This document shows, one piece after another, positions 14,588 to 21,793 of a stretch of DNA of 21,793 nucleotides (position 1 is the stretch's first letter; every line of letters begins with the position of its first letter). Origin of the DNA: Bacteroidia bacterium. GTDB lineage: Bacteria; Bacteroidota; Bacteroidia; Bacteroidales; Azobacteroidaceae. A program made the position numbers and the translations under genes. The notes below the pieces were generated by a model. The model was given only the letters and a program-made list of their open reading frames with translations, did not search any database and was not told the origin of the DNA. The stretch lies in contig BNTV01000082.1 of assembly GCA_025996865.1 (NCBI GenBank), forward strand, positions 1 through 21,793. The letters are read 5' to 3'.

Positions 14588-15820
14588 ATGAAAAAGTATA
14601 AATTACAGATTATTTTAGTCGTTGCCGTTGCTGCCATGTATTCGTGCAACGGCGATATATACGACAACATCAATGAGATGGTCGATTCGGGAACGGTGTA
14701 TCCGGCCGCATACAAACAGCAATACGTCATAGCAAGATCGGGGACCGAAAGAGTAGAAATTGATTTGGACAGCATCCGCCTGTCTGCCTCTGAGATGGCG
14801 CGGCGTATGCCTAAAGCAAAAAAGACGGTGGTAGAATACGGCGATGTACGGCTTGTGATAGACAGCGTATGTTCGTGGGTGAACGTTACCAATCTTACCG
14901 TTCCTAACACGTATCGCTTCGTCATTTATACCGAAAACGAATGGGGCGATAAATCCATACCTGTGGAAGTCCGCCAGAAACCTTTTACTTCCGCAGACAG
15001 GGAGGCATTGGTATTTACTTCGTCAGCTACCGCTTCTGTGTCAACGGGCATCGTAAATATAACACCGGCGCCCGAATTATATACGCTATACAGCGTGCGT
15101 TACAGCTATACGGACAGGGACGATGTCAAACAAAGCGGAGAAACCAAGGGTCTCAATTTTATTTTGAATAATCTGAAATCGGGTGCATCTACTGTGACAA
15201 ACGTTTCCTGTCAATTACTGCCGATTGGCGCCATTGATACGGTATGGCTTGACGGCAATGTAGAATTGAAAACAATGACTCAGGCAGCGTTTGACAATTA
15301 CTTGAATGAGACGGAGCCGTTTCCTCGCGGCACTCATCACATTCTTTCTGCCGCTGCGCCATTAACTCTACTCGCAGCTGACTTCGATTATGGCGGAAAT
15401 GGTAAGGCTTGGTTTAAAAACGGTCGATATATGTCTGGAAGTGCCTACAGGAGAGATAATGGCGATAGTGACTGTCTGGTCGGTTTTGGCTATGGCGGTC
15501 CATCCTACCCAAATGACATACAATCTGCACAGCCCGGCGATTGGCTTGCCTATACCATTGAAGTACAAGACCCCGGTGAGTATAATATTGAATGTCAGTA
15601 TGCTACGGCTGTAACCAATTCTAAAGCTATTGTAACCTTTGACGCTTTGGATTATACAGGCGCCATTCCACTTCCCTATTCAGGCAGCGACTGGAAGATT
15701 TCTTTATGGGCTAATCTCGGTACACCGGTATATCTTGACGCAGGAAAACACAAAGTCAAATTCACGATGGTTGACAGAGAGTGTGGTTTACATTACCTTC
15801 GGTTTACGAAGGTACAATAA
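14588..15820 (+). CDS. surface lipoprotein, DUF4998-like N-terminus and CBM6-like C-terminus
   Basis: 410 aa. Signal MKKYKLQIILVVAVAAMYSC with lipidated C20, followed by NGDIYDNINEMVDSGTVYPA. The N-terminal portion (about 20-130) resembles DUF4998, and a second Fn3-like section follows. From about residue 262 the protein looks like a family-6-type carbohydrate-binding beta-sandwich: DFDYGGNGKAWF, YRRDNGDSDCLVGFGYGG, then PGDWLAYTIEVQDPGEYNI and the closing CGLHYLRFTKVQ. No hydrolase motif is seen. It probably captures the substrate at the cell surface for the SusCD complex and the GH116 enzyme encoded next. Domain names are tentative; the lipoprotein and binding-module character is well supported. 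Confidence 0.7.
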   Translation: MKKYKLQIILVVAVAAMYSCNGDIYDNINEMVDSGTVYPAAYKQQYVIARSGTERVEIDLDSIRLSASEMARRMPKAKKTVVEYGDVRLVIDSVCSWVNVTNLTVPNTYRFVIYTENEWGDKSIPVEVRQKPFTSADREALVFTSSATASVSTGIVNITPAPELYTLYSVRYSYTDRDDVKQSGETKGLNFILNNLKSGASTVTNVSCQLLPIGAIDTVWLDGNVELKTMTQAAFDNYLNETEPFPRGTHHILSAAAPLTLLAADFDYGGNGKAWFKNGRYMSGSAYRRDNGDSDCLVGFGYGGPSYPNDIQSAQPGDWLAYTIEVQDPGEYNIECQYATAVTNSKAIVTFDALDYTGAIPLPYSGSDWKISLWANLGTPVYLDAGKHKVKFTMVDRECGLHYLRFTKVQ

Positions 15821-15887
15821 CAGTTAAAAACAATGAAAAATAATTGAAAAATCTCATAACAATAAATAATTAAATTAATTAAATAAT

Positions 15888-18455
15888 ATGACAACCAATA
15901 AATTATCACGTCTCAATTTTATCCGGCAATCCGTTATGGCTTCAGTTTTTTTTTTGATGTCCGGAGTATTGTTTCCGTCATGTACCAACGGGCAGGAAAA
16001 CAACGCTAAAAAACATACCTTTAACGGGTCCTACTCCGGCAGGAACCTCGACTATATCGCTTTCCCGATAGGCGGGCTGGGGGCGGGAATGTTTTGCATG
16101 GAAGGTTCCGGAGCCATATCGAACATGTCCGTCCGCCACAGCCCCGAATTACTTCACGAACCCATGATGTTTGCCGCCATATATCTGAAAGGGGTTGAAA
16201 ACGGCGCAAAAGTTATTGAAGGACCTTCTCCGCTATGGAAGAGATTTGGCATGCCGGGATCCCAAACCAGCAGTGGCTACACGACATGGGGCTTGCCGCG
16301 TTTCAAGGAAGCGTCTTTTCAGGCCCGTTTCCCTTTTGCAGACATAGCGCTGAAAGACGATAAACTGCCTGTTTCCGTTGCCTTGAAAGGATGGAGTCCG
16401 TTTATCCCTTCCGACGAAGACAATTCCAGCCTGCCGGTGGGAGCCATCGAATACACCCTTCACAATAAGAGCAATAAAGAAGTGGAAGGTATCTTTTCCT
16501 ATAACAGCAATCATTTTTTACGGGATAATGGAGGCGTTTATACGGTCAAACCGCTTTCGCGCGGATTCATTCTGTCGCAAGCCGGTTCGGAGGACAAGCC
16601 TTTTCTACAGTCCGATTTTGCCATTTACACCGATGACCCGCAAACGAAGGTAAACCACTGCTGGTTCAGGGGAGGCTGGTTTGATCCGTTGTCAATAGCA
16701 TGGAACGATGTCGCCGAAGGTATAATCAAGGAAAACGCAGCTGTTGAATCCGGCGCTGCGGGCGCTTCGCTGTATGTGCCTTTCAAGCTGGCTGCCGGCG
16801 CTTCGAGAACCATCCGGTTGTATTTCTCGTGGTATGTGCCGCTGTCCAATCTGAGACGCGGTTCGGATGAGATAAGCGAAGCCGACCAACCCGACACATC
16901 TTCGTGTTGTGCAGGAGAGGACAAAACCTGTTGTACATACGATCTCACCAATGCTTACCGCCCATGGTACAGCAGTAAATTCAAGAATATCGAAGAGGTT
17001 GTATCCTGCTGGCGGACAAACTACGATGACCTGAAATCCGGGACACTGTCATTCACGGATGCTTTTTATGCCTCCACCCTTCCTGCAGAAGTACTGGAAG
17101 CGGTATCGGCCAACCTTTCCATCATCAAATCGACCACGGTGCTGCGCCAGTACGACGGACGCCTGTGGGGATGGGAAGGCAGCGGAAGCGGTGGCGAATT
17201 AACCAACCATGTATGGAATTATGCACAAGCCATACCGCACCTTTTTCCGGCTTTGGAAAGAACACTGCGGGAAACCGAATTTTATATCAATCAGAATAAA
17301 GACGGACATCAGGGTGTATGGTCGTCTTTGCCGGTTCGCCCCCTGCGCCACAACACACAGGCGGCAGCCGACGGACAGTTGGGAGGTATCATGAAGGCAT
17401 ACAGGGAATGGCGTATCTCCGGAAATACGGAATGGATCGGAACGATGTATCCCAACATCCGGCAAAGTATGGAATATTGCATCAAAACATGGGACCCGAA
17501 AGAAACCGGCGCACTGGAAGAACCGCATTTTAACACTTACGACATCTGGTTCTGGGGACCCAACGGGATGTGTACAAGTTTCTATGCCGGCGCTTTGCAG
17601 GCCATAACGCTTATCGGTAAGACACTGGGCAAGGACGTGACAAGATATGAAACATTGCTTGCCAAAAGCAAAAGCTATTTGGAAACCAAATTGTACGACG
17701 GAGAATATTTCATTCAGGATATCCGGTGGAAAGACCTTCAGGCGCCTGCCCCGACCGGCGGTTCGGTTGAAGAGGTAGCCCTGCGGGAACAGGAAGGTCC
17801 GACATATCAGTACGGAAAGGGTTGTTTGTCCGACGGCGTACTGGGTTCATGGATTTCACGGGTTTGCGGAATGCAGGATGCGATTGACCGGACAAAGGTA
17901 AAAAGCCATCTGCTTGCCGTGCACAAATACAATTTCAGAACGGATTTGCGGAATCATGCCAATCCGCAAAGACCCGGTTATGCGATGGGCGACGATGGCG
18001 GACTGTTGCTGTGTTCGTGGCCGAAAGGCGGAAAACCGCAACTGCCGTTCGTGTACAGCAACGAAGTGTGGACCGGCATTGAATATCAGGTTGCCTCACA
18101 TCTGATGTTTGAAGGAGAAGTGGAGAAAGGACTTGAAATAGTCCGCACATGCCGCAAACGTTACGACGGACACATCCGCAACCCGTTCAATGAATACGAA
18201 TGGGGTGCATGGTACACAAGGGCAATGTCAAGCTATGGATTGCTGGAAGGTTTAACGGGCGTGCGTTACGATGCAGTGGAGGGTACCTTGTACATTGATT
18301 CAAGAATCGGCAATAACTTTACCACTTTTCTTTCGACCGGTACCGGTTTCGGCAATGTAGGACTGAAGGGCGGCAAACCGTTTGTCAATGTGGTACACGG
18401 GAAAATTGACGTAAAAAAATGTTTGGTATCGGGAACGGAAAAAAAGGTAAATTAA
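15888..18455 (+). CDS. GH116-family beta-glycosidase (GBA2-type), exported
   Basis: 855 aa. An N-terminal signal (about residues 14-31) ends at VLFPSC (C32), so it is likely a lipoprotein, though the lipobox is not ideal. The GBA2-like beta-sandwich starts with AFPIGGLGAGMFCMEGSGAI and MSVRHSPEL. The (alpha/alpha)6 catalytic domain carries WGWEGSGSGG and NHVWNYAQAIPHLFPALERT. By comparison with characterised GH116 enzymes, the nucleophile would be E430 in WEG and the acid/base D552 in FNTYDIWFWGPN. Known GH116 activities are beta-glucosidase, beta-xylosidase, N-acetylglucosaminidase and glucosylceramidase, so the exact sugar cannot be read off. A cysteine-rich insertion seen in some relatives before HVWNYAQ is replaced here by a short glycine/serine stretch. 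It lies in the operon between the binding lipoproteins and the permease. Confidence 0.87.
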   Translation: MTTNKLSRLNFIRQSVMASVFFLMSGVLFPSCTNGQENNAKKHTFNGSYSGRNLDYIAFPIGGLGAGMFCMEGSGAISNMSVRHSPELLHEPMMFAAIYLKGVENGAKVIEGPSPLWKRFGMPGSQTSSGYTTWGLPRFKEASFQARFPFADIALKDDKLPVSVALKGWSPFIPSDEDNSSLPVGAIEYTLHNKSNKEVEGIFSYNSNHFLRDNGGVYTVKPLSRGFILSQAGSEDKPFLQSDFAIYTDDPQTKVNHCWFRGGWFDPLSIAWNDVAEGIIKENAAVESGAAGASLYVPFKLAAGASRTIRLYFSWYVPLSNLRRGSDEISEADQPDTSSCCAGEDKTCCTYDLTNAYRPWYSSKFKNIEEVVSCWRTNYDDLKSGTLSFTDAFYASTLPAEVLEAVSANLSIIKSTTVLRQYDGRLWGWEGSGSGGELTNHVWNYAQAIPHLFPALERTLRETEFYINQNKDGHQGVWSSLPVRPLRHNTQAAADGQLGGIMKAYREWRISGNTEWIGTMYPNIRQSMEYCIKTWDPKETGALEEPHFNTYDIWFWGPNGMCTSFYAGALQAITLIGKTLGKDVTRYETLLAKSKSYLETKLYDGEYFIQDIRWKDLQAPAPTGGSVEEVALREQEGPTYQYGKGCLSDGVLGSWISRVCGMQDAIDRTKVKSHLLAVHKYNFRTDLRNHANPQRPGYAMGDDGGLLLCSWPKGGKPQLPFVYSNEVWTGIEYQVASHLMFEGEVEKGLEIVRTCRKRYDGHIRNPFNEYEWGAWYTRAMSSYGLLEGLTGVRYDAVEGTLYIDSRIGNNFTTFLSTGTGFGNVGLKGGKPFVNVVHGKIDVKKCLVSGTEKKVN

Positions 18456-18484
18456 TCCGATAATAATTTTAATAATTAAAGAAT

Positions 18485-19486
18485 ATGTTTATCGTTAATA
18501 ACTATCTGCTGGCAATTATTTTTTGTTTCATTACCATGTTATGCTGGGGTTCGTTTGGAAACACACAGAAACTGGCAGGAAAAACATGGCGTTACGAGTT
18601 GTTTTATTGGGATTACGTTATCGGAATCCTGTTGTTTTCGTTGCTTTCGGCTTTTACGCTGGGCAGCATTGGCGATGAAGGGCGCAGTTTTATTCCCGAT
18701 TTGGCACAGGCTGAATGGGGGAATATCGGCAGCGCTTTTCTGGGTGGTGTTATTTTCAATGCAGCGAACATTCTCCTGTCGGCTGCCATCGCCATTGCCG
18801 GATTGTCGGTGGCATTTCCCGTTGGGATCGGGCTGGCATTAGTTTTGGGTGTAATTATCAATTACATCGGTCAGCCAACAGGCAATCCTGCGTTGCTGTT
18901 CGGCGGCGTGGGACTGGTTACAGTCGCTATCGCATTGAATGCCGTGGCATACAACAAACTGTCAAAACAGGGAAAGGCTGTGTCTTCCAAAGGAATTACA
19001 GTATCGCTGGCAGCCGGTCTGTTGATGTCGTTTTTCTATCGTTTTGTAGCAGCCTCAATGGATTTGGATAATTTTGTCAGTCCTGCCGCCGGTAAAATGA
19101 CGCCTTATACCGCTTTTGTTATTTTTGCCTGCGGCGTTCTTGCCAGCAACTTCATTTTCAATACGATTGTAATGAGAAAACCATTTGAAGGCGCACCGGT
19201 AAGTTACAAAGCATACTTTAGGGGCGGTTTCAGTATTCATTTGGTTGGTATATTGGGTGGTCTTATTTGGGCGCTTGGCAATGCGCTTAACCTGATTGCC
19301 GCCGGTAAAGCAGGCGCAGCCATTTCTTACGGACTGGGACAGGGAGCCATCGTAGTTTCCGCTTTCTGGGGGGTTGTGATATGGAAAGAATTTAAAAATG
19401 CACCTGAAGGCACGAACGGCTATCTCTATGCCATGTTTGCGCTGTTCATTGCAGGATTGGGGCTAATTGTTGCAGCCGGAATGTAA
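18485..19486 (+). CDS. DMT-superfamily (ureide-permease/GRP-like) sugar or solute transporter
   Basis: 333 aa inner-membrane protein with about ten hydrophobic helices in two repeated halves, the architecture of the drug/metabolite transporter superfamily. Characteristic stretches are MLCWGSFGNTQKLAGKTWR followed by YELFYWDYVIG near the N-terminus, FPVGIGLALVLGVIINYI in the middle, and SYGLGQGAIVVSAFWGVVIW near the end. The opening resembles plant ureide permeases and a Bacteroidota group often called a multidrug or sugar permease. Its place 29 bp after the GH116 gene and 11 bp before deoC argues for import of the monosaccharide or small glycoside released upstream, rather than drug export. 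The substrate is unproven. Confidence 0.75.
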   Translation: MFIVNNYLLAIIFCFITMLCWGSFGNTQKLAGKTWRYELFYWDYVIGILLFSLLSAFTLGSIGDEGRSFIPDLAQAEWGNIGSAFLGGVIFNAANILLSAAIAIAGLSVAFPVGIGLALVLGVIINYIGQPTGNPALLFGGVGLVTVAIALNAVAYNKLSKQGKAVSSKGITVSLAAGLLMSFFYRFVAASMDLDNFVSPAAGKMTPYTAFVIFACGVLASNFIFNTIVMRKPFEGAPVSYKAYFRGGFSIHLVGILGGLIWALGNALNLIAAGKAGAAISYGLGQGAIVVSAFWGVVIWKEFKNAPEGTNGYLYAMFALFIAGLGLIVAAGM

Positions 19487-19497
19487 AAAAAATACAA

Positions 19498-20154
19498 ATG
19501 AATCATAAAAACATGTTAAATCTGGTGGATCATACTGCGCTTGGCGCTGTAACCGAATGGTCGGATATTGAACAACTCTGTAGCGAAGCGATACAGTACA
19601 ACACGGCATCCGTTTGCATCCCGCCGTCTTATGTAAAGAGGGTGAGCGAGAAGTACGGAAACAAACTTGCGGTTTGTACTGTTATCGGTTTTCCGCTTGG
19701 CTACAGTACAAAGGAAACAAAGATTTTCGAGGCCGTGGAAGCAGTCAAAAACGGCGCAACGGAAATAGACATGGTTATCAATCTCGGCGACGTAAAGAAT
19801 AAAGATTTTTGCTTGGTTACCGAAGAAATCAAATCAATAAAAGAAGCTGTCGGAAGCAATATACTGAAAGTTATTGTTGAGACCTGCTATCTGTCGGAAG
19901 AGGAAAAAATAAGACTTTGTGAATGTGTGACGGAAGCCGGTGCTGATTTCATCAAGACATCGACGGGCTTCGGTACTTCCGGAGCGCAGTTGGCGGATAT
20001 TGAACTGTTCAAAAAGCATACAGGGAAAAATGTTCGCATCAAGGCAGCCGGAGGTATTCGCACGAAAGAGCAGTTTGAGGCATTTGCCGCTGCGGGTGTT
20101 CACCGGATAGGAGCCTCGGCAGCCGTGAAACTTTACAATCATGATAATCTATAA
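19498..20154 (+). CDS. deoC: deoxyribose-phosphate aldolase
   Basis: 218 aa, typical for the short bacterial form. A cytoplasmic class I aldolase that splits 2-deoxyribose-5-phosphate into acetaldehyde and glyceraldehyde-3-phosphate. The Schiff-base lysine is K153 in DFIKTSTGFGTSGAQ. The second active-site lysine is K182 in RIKAAGGIRT, and the catalytic aspartate is D91 in EIDMVINLGD. All three are intact. It starts 11 bp after the permease and ends 19 bp before ribokinase, so the three are surely one transcript. No pyrimidine or purine nucleoside phosphorylase or phosphopentomutase gene is in the window, so the deoxyribose-phosphate would have to come from direct phosphorylation of the free sugar by the neighbouring kinase. 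The start lacks a Shine-Dalgarno sequence, as usual for Bacteroidota. Confidence 0.95.
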   Translation: MNHKNMLNLVDHTALGAVTEWSDIEQLCSEAIQYNTASVCIPPSYVKRVSEKYGNKLAVCTVIGFPLGYSTKETKIFEAVEAVKNGATEIDMVINLGDVKNKDFCLVTEEIKSIKEAVGSNILKVIVETCYLSEEEKIRLCECVTEAGADFIKTSTGFGTSGAQLADIELFKKHTGKNVRIKAAGGIRTKEQFEAFAAAGVHRIGASAAVKLYNHDNL

Positions 20155-20160
20155 TAGAAT

Positions 20161-20165
20161 GGAGG
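20161..20165 (+). promoter_or_regulatory. strong Shine-Dalgarno sequence for ribokinase
   Basis: GGAGG lies 8 bp before ATG 20174. Most genes here show no such site, as is usual in Bacteroidota, where Shine-Dalgarno use is rare. It fixes the start choice. Confidence 0.7.
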
Positions 20166-20173
20166 TATAATAT

Positions 20174-21097
20174 ATGACAAAAAAAATTTGTGTATTCGGC
20201 AGTTTTGTGACGGATTTAACTGCCCGGACGGAAAAATTCCCCAAACCCGGTGAGACTGTCAAAGGAAAATCATTCAAGATGGGACCCGGCGGAAAAGGCT
20301 CAAACCAGGCAGTGGCAGCAAAGCGTGCAGGGGCTGATGTTACGTTTATTACCAGACTGGGTGACGATGCGCTTGGCAGACAGGCACTGGAATTTTACAA
20401 AAATGAAAACATGTCTGTCGATGCCATTCTGATTGACAAAGAAAACCCTACAGGAGCCGCGCTGATCAGTGTAAACGAATCTACGGCACAAAATGAGATT
20501 GTAGTAGTGAGTGGGGCATGTGAGCATTTTACAGAAGAAGAGTTGCCGGATATTTTGGAGTTGGTAGGGCATTCCGACATAGTATTACTCCAGTTGGAGA
20601 CAAATTATGAACCGGTTCAGGCAATTTTAAAATTTGCAAAAGAAAACAATATTGTGACCATACTCAATCCTGCTCCGGCAGGAATACTTCCGGCAGAATT
20701 CATGCAATGTGTTGATATTATCACACCCAATGAAACGGAAGCGGAGGTTATTACAGGTATCAGCGTAACAGATGAAAACAGCGCGCAAAATGCAGCCAAC
20801 ACTTTAATCGGTATGGGAGCAGGCAAAGTTGTGATTACGCTTGGCGACAAAGGCTGCTACGCTTATGACGGTTTGTCGGGCAGACTGATTGGGGTAGTGA
20901 ATGCAGGAAAAGTAGTTGATACTACCGGTGCGGGAGACGCTTTCTCCGGCGGACTGGCTGCCGCCATTTCTTTTGGGATGGACTTTTTTACGGCAGTGAG
21001 ATATGCAAGTACGGTAGCGGGACTGTCGGTCACAAAACAGGGTACAGCTCCGGCTATGCCTTATAAATCCGAAATTGATGAAATCTTTCGGGAATGA
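20174..21097 (+). CDS. rbsK: ribokinase (PfkB family), possibly also deoxyribokinase
   Basis: 307 aa, the normal length. It phosphorylates ribose (and in some relatives 2-deoxyribose) at O5 with ATP. Signature 1 is GPGGKGSNQAVAAKRAGADV near residue 37. The adenine/phosphate-binding signature DTTGAGDAFSGGLAAA carries the catalytic base D255. NPAPA and ITPNETEAE are the usual middle motifs, and the monovalent-cation region near TVAGLSVTKQGTAPAMP is present. Next to deoC, the best physiological fit is making 2-deoxyribose-5-phosphate for the aldolase. Ribose-5-phosphate for the pentose-phosphate pathway is the alternative, and sequence alone cannot decide. The N-terminal VFGSFVTDLT with FPKPGETVKG, and the GGAGG ribosome-binding site, resemble Firmicutes ribokinases, a hint of horizontal origin. 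No terminator is evident after it. Confidence 0.93.
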   Translation: MTKKICVFGSFVTDLTARTEKFPKPGETVKGKSFKMGPGGKGSNQAVAAKRAGADVTFITRLGDDALGRQALEFYKNENMSVDAILIDKENPTGAALISVNESTAQNEIVVVSGACEHFTEEELPDILELVGHSDIVLLQLETNYEPVQAILKFAKENNIVTILNPAPAGILPAEFMQCVDIITPNETEAEVITGISVTDENSAQNAANTLIGMGAGKVVITLGDKGCYAYDGLSGRLIGVVNAGKVVDTTGAGDAFSGGLAAAISFGMDFFTAVRYASTVAGLSVTKQGTAPAMPYKSEIDEIFRE

Positions 21098-21141
21098 CAA
21101 GACAGTTTTCTACCGAGCTAATATCTCTAACGGGATTTTGA

Positions 21142-21282
21142 AAACAAGTATATTCCAAACATTTATATGTTGTTTATTTTTCATTCCTAAACGGATTTAT
21201 AAAGAAATCGGAATCCGATTACGCAAAACAAATCGTAATCGCCGAAAACATAATTAATAAGGAGGAAATTAAAAATGATTGA
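21142..21282 (+). pseudogene. HigB/RelE-type (Gp49-like) toxin, C-terminal remnant
   Basis: A 46-codon open frame without a start codon, preceded in frame by a TGA at 21139-21141. It contains YVVYFSFLNGFIKKSESDYA followed by KQIVIAENIINKEE. The NGF-I-K-K-S segment followed by a charged helix with an I-x-x-A-E pattern matches the end of phage-derived Gp49-like/HigB toxins, whose typical tail is a GF-x-K-K-T/S motif and then a basic helix. Its TGA stop (21280-21282) overlaps the ATG of the XRE antitoxin gene by 8 bp, the standard toxin-antitoxin arrangement. Two-thirds or more of the toxin, including its N-terminal fold, is missing. The identification rests on a short motif plus gene order. Confidence 0.55.
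21260..21265 (+). promoter_or_regulatory. Shine-Dalgarno sequence for the XRE gene
   Basis: AGGAGG lies 9 bp before ATG 21275, inside the end of the toxin frame. It is a canonical site, atypical for Bacteroidota, and confirms this start. Confidence 0.65.
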
Positions 21283-21595
21283 CAGGACAAAATTAAATTG
21301 GGAGAAAATCAGACAACTCCCTACCATTAATGATATGCTGGATGAAGAATACGGCAAAGAAGGAACGCCTACAAGGGATGCTTTCAACAGAGAGGCATAC
21401 GCCTACTATACCGGACAAATTTTAGAACAGGCACGGAAAGATGCAGGTATGACACAATCGGAACTTGCCGATAAAGTAGGAAGTAATAAGTCGTATATTT
21501 CCAGAGTAGAAACCGGACGGACAGAACCCAAAGTATCGACTTTCTACCGAATTGCATCCGCTTTGGGGCGTTCCGTTGAATTAGTTCCGGCGTGA
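21275..21595 (+). CDS. XRE/HigA-family antitoxin, helix-turn-helix regulator
   Basis: 106 aa. The N-terminal 45 residues form a toxin-binding extension (TINDMLDEEYGKEGTPTRDA, then FNREAYAYYTGQILEQARKD). The HTH_XRE domain covers about 50-104: MTQSELADKVGSNKSYISRV, ETGRTEPKVSTFYRIASALG, ending RSVELVPA. This long-N-terminus form is usual for antitoxins whose HigB/RelE-type toxin gene lies immediately upstream. The upstream toxin is reduced to its last 46 codons, so the gene is now an orphan antitoxin or plain repressor. It would protect against a related toxin or repress its own promoter. It is intact, with no frameshift. Confidence 0.85.
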   Translation: MIDRTKLNWEKIRQLPTINDMLDEEYGKEGTPTRDAFNREAYAYYTGQILEQARKDAGMTQSELADKVGSNKSYISRVETGRTEPKVSTFYRIASALGRSVELVPA

Positions 21596-21689
21596 TGGCT
21601 ATCAAAGCCACCGCCGACATGGATGGATTATAACTCTGCGAAGTGAACTCTGCGGTTGTTAACAATCGCTGAAAAATTTAGAATTTCTT

Positions 21690-21718
21690 TTTGCTTTCAA
21701 TTATTTTGTTTATCTTCG
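21690..21718 (+). promoter_or_regulatory. candidate Bacteroidota-type promoter for the last gene
   Basis: TTTG at 21690-21693 and TATCTTCG at 21711-21718 (one mismatch to TAnnTTTG) are separated by 17 bp. The start would be near 21725, close ahead of ATG 21742. Confidence 0.5.
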
Positions 21719-21741
21719 TAGGTATTTTAAAACCAAAGGTC

Positions 21742-21793
21742 ATGAAGAAATTACCGATAGGGATACAATCGTTTGAGGATTTGAGAAGTAGTG
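21742..21793 (+). CDS. AAA-ATPase-like / PD-(D/E)XK nuclease family protein, N-terminal fragment (runs off right edge)
   Basis: Only 17 codons are in the window: MKKLPIGIQSFEDLRSS. This is the characteristic opening of the large Bacteroidota family of AAA-ATPase-like proteins with a C-terminal DUF1703/PD-(D/E)XK nuclease domain, which usually continues with a YVDKT motif. The family is often found in many copies per genome and its role is unknown. A promoter-like sequence precedes it. The assignment rests on the first residues alone. Confidence 0.6.
   Translation, partial: MKKLPIGIQSFEDLRSS

Noticed and set aside
20166..20173. TATAAT-like string just before rbsK
   Set aside because: It lies between the ribosome-binding site and the start codon, so it cannot act as a promoter for this gene, and Bacteroidota promoters use a different -7 element.
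21075..21257. 60-codon frame bridging rbsK and the antitoxin gene
   Set aside because: It starts inside rbsK and yields no known motif. The alternative frame ending at 21282 carries the toxin-like tail and the proper overlap with the antitoxin.
21597..21611. Small hairpin TGGCT-AGCCA after the XRE gene as a terminator
   Set aside because: Only a 5-bp stem and no following T-run.
21628..21656. Direct repeat of AACTCTGCG after the XRE gene
   Set aside because: Two copies of a 9-mer in a non-coding stretch with no partner structure. Too short to call a functional element.

Overview
The window reads as a chromosomal segment of a Bacteroidota bacterium, most likely of the order Bacteroidales. 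The evidence is a SusC/SusD pair with FecI/FecR-type regulators, several lipoproteins with Bacteroidota-type DUFs, promoter elements of the TTTG / TAnnTTTG type, and AT-rich start regions that mostly lack a Shine-Dalgarno sequence. I cannot name a genus.

Layout. (1) Bases 1-2565 are a decayed accessory region. They hold the tail of an ISAzo13-type transposase running off the left edge and a 995-bp IS1634-like element with 15-bp terminal inverted repeats whose transposase has lost its middle. Next comes a shredded type I restriction HsdR gene whose two pieces are joined by a GC-rich palindrome, then an intact beta-class DNA methyltransferase. (2) Bases 2611-3622 hold an ECF sigma factor with a good Bacteroidota promoter and a small DUF4405 membrane protein. 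(3) Bases 3663-6261 hold a minus-strand operon for sulfane-sulfur/persulfide handling: a DUF6132-rhodanese fusion, a CoA-disulfide-reductase-rhodanese protein and a MarR regulator, with an operator-like inverted repeat at its promoter. It lies between the sigma factor and its probable anti-sigma partner. (4) Bases 6352-21097 form one plus-strand polysaccharide/glycoside utilization locus: FecR anti-sigma, SusC with an STN domain, SusD, two surface lipoproteins (DUF4959/5126/5000 type; DUF4998 plus a CBM6-like domain), a GH116 glycosidase, a DMT/ureide-permease-like transporter, deoxyribose-phosphate aldolase and ribokinase. (5) Bases 21142-21793 hold a truncated HigB/RelE-type toxin overlapping an intact XRE antitoxin, then the first codons of an AAA-ATPase-like protein running off the right edge.

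How it may work together. An extracellular ligand loaded on the SusC transducer would signal through its STN domain to FecR, releasing the ECF sigma factor to transcribe the locus. Surface lipoproteins and the GH116 enzyme would bind and cleave a beta-glycoside. The permease, ribokinase and DeoC suggest that a pentose, possibly 2-deoxyribose or ribose, is one of the products consumed. This last step is inference; GH116 plus DeoC plus RbsK in one SusCD operon is the most unusual functional combination here.

The most interesting structural signals are as follows. The same palindromic repeat family has been tolerated in frame inside the SusD signal peptide and also sits at the HsdR deletion joint. 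Three successive spacers of the SusCD operon contain 14-bp tandem units. The fecR-susC spacer carries a triple repeat, a hairpin and a short overlapping ORF. No tRNA, rRNA or CRISPR array was seen.
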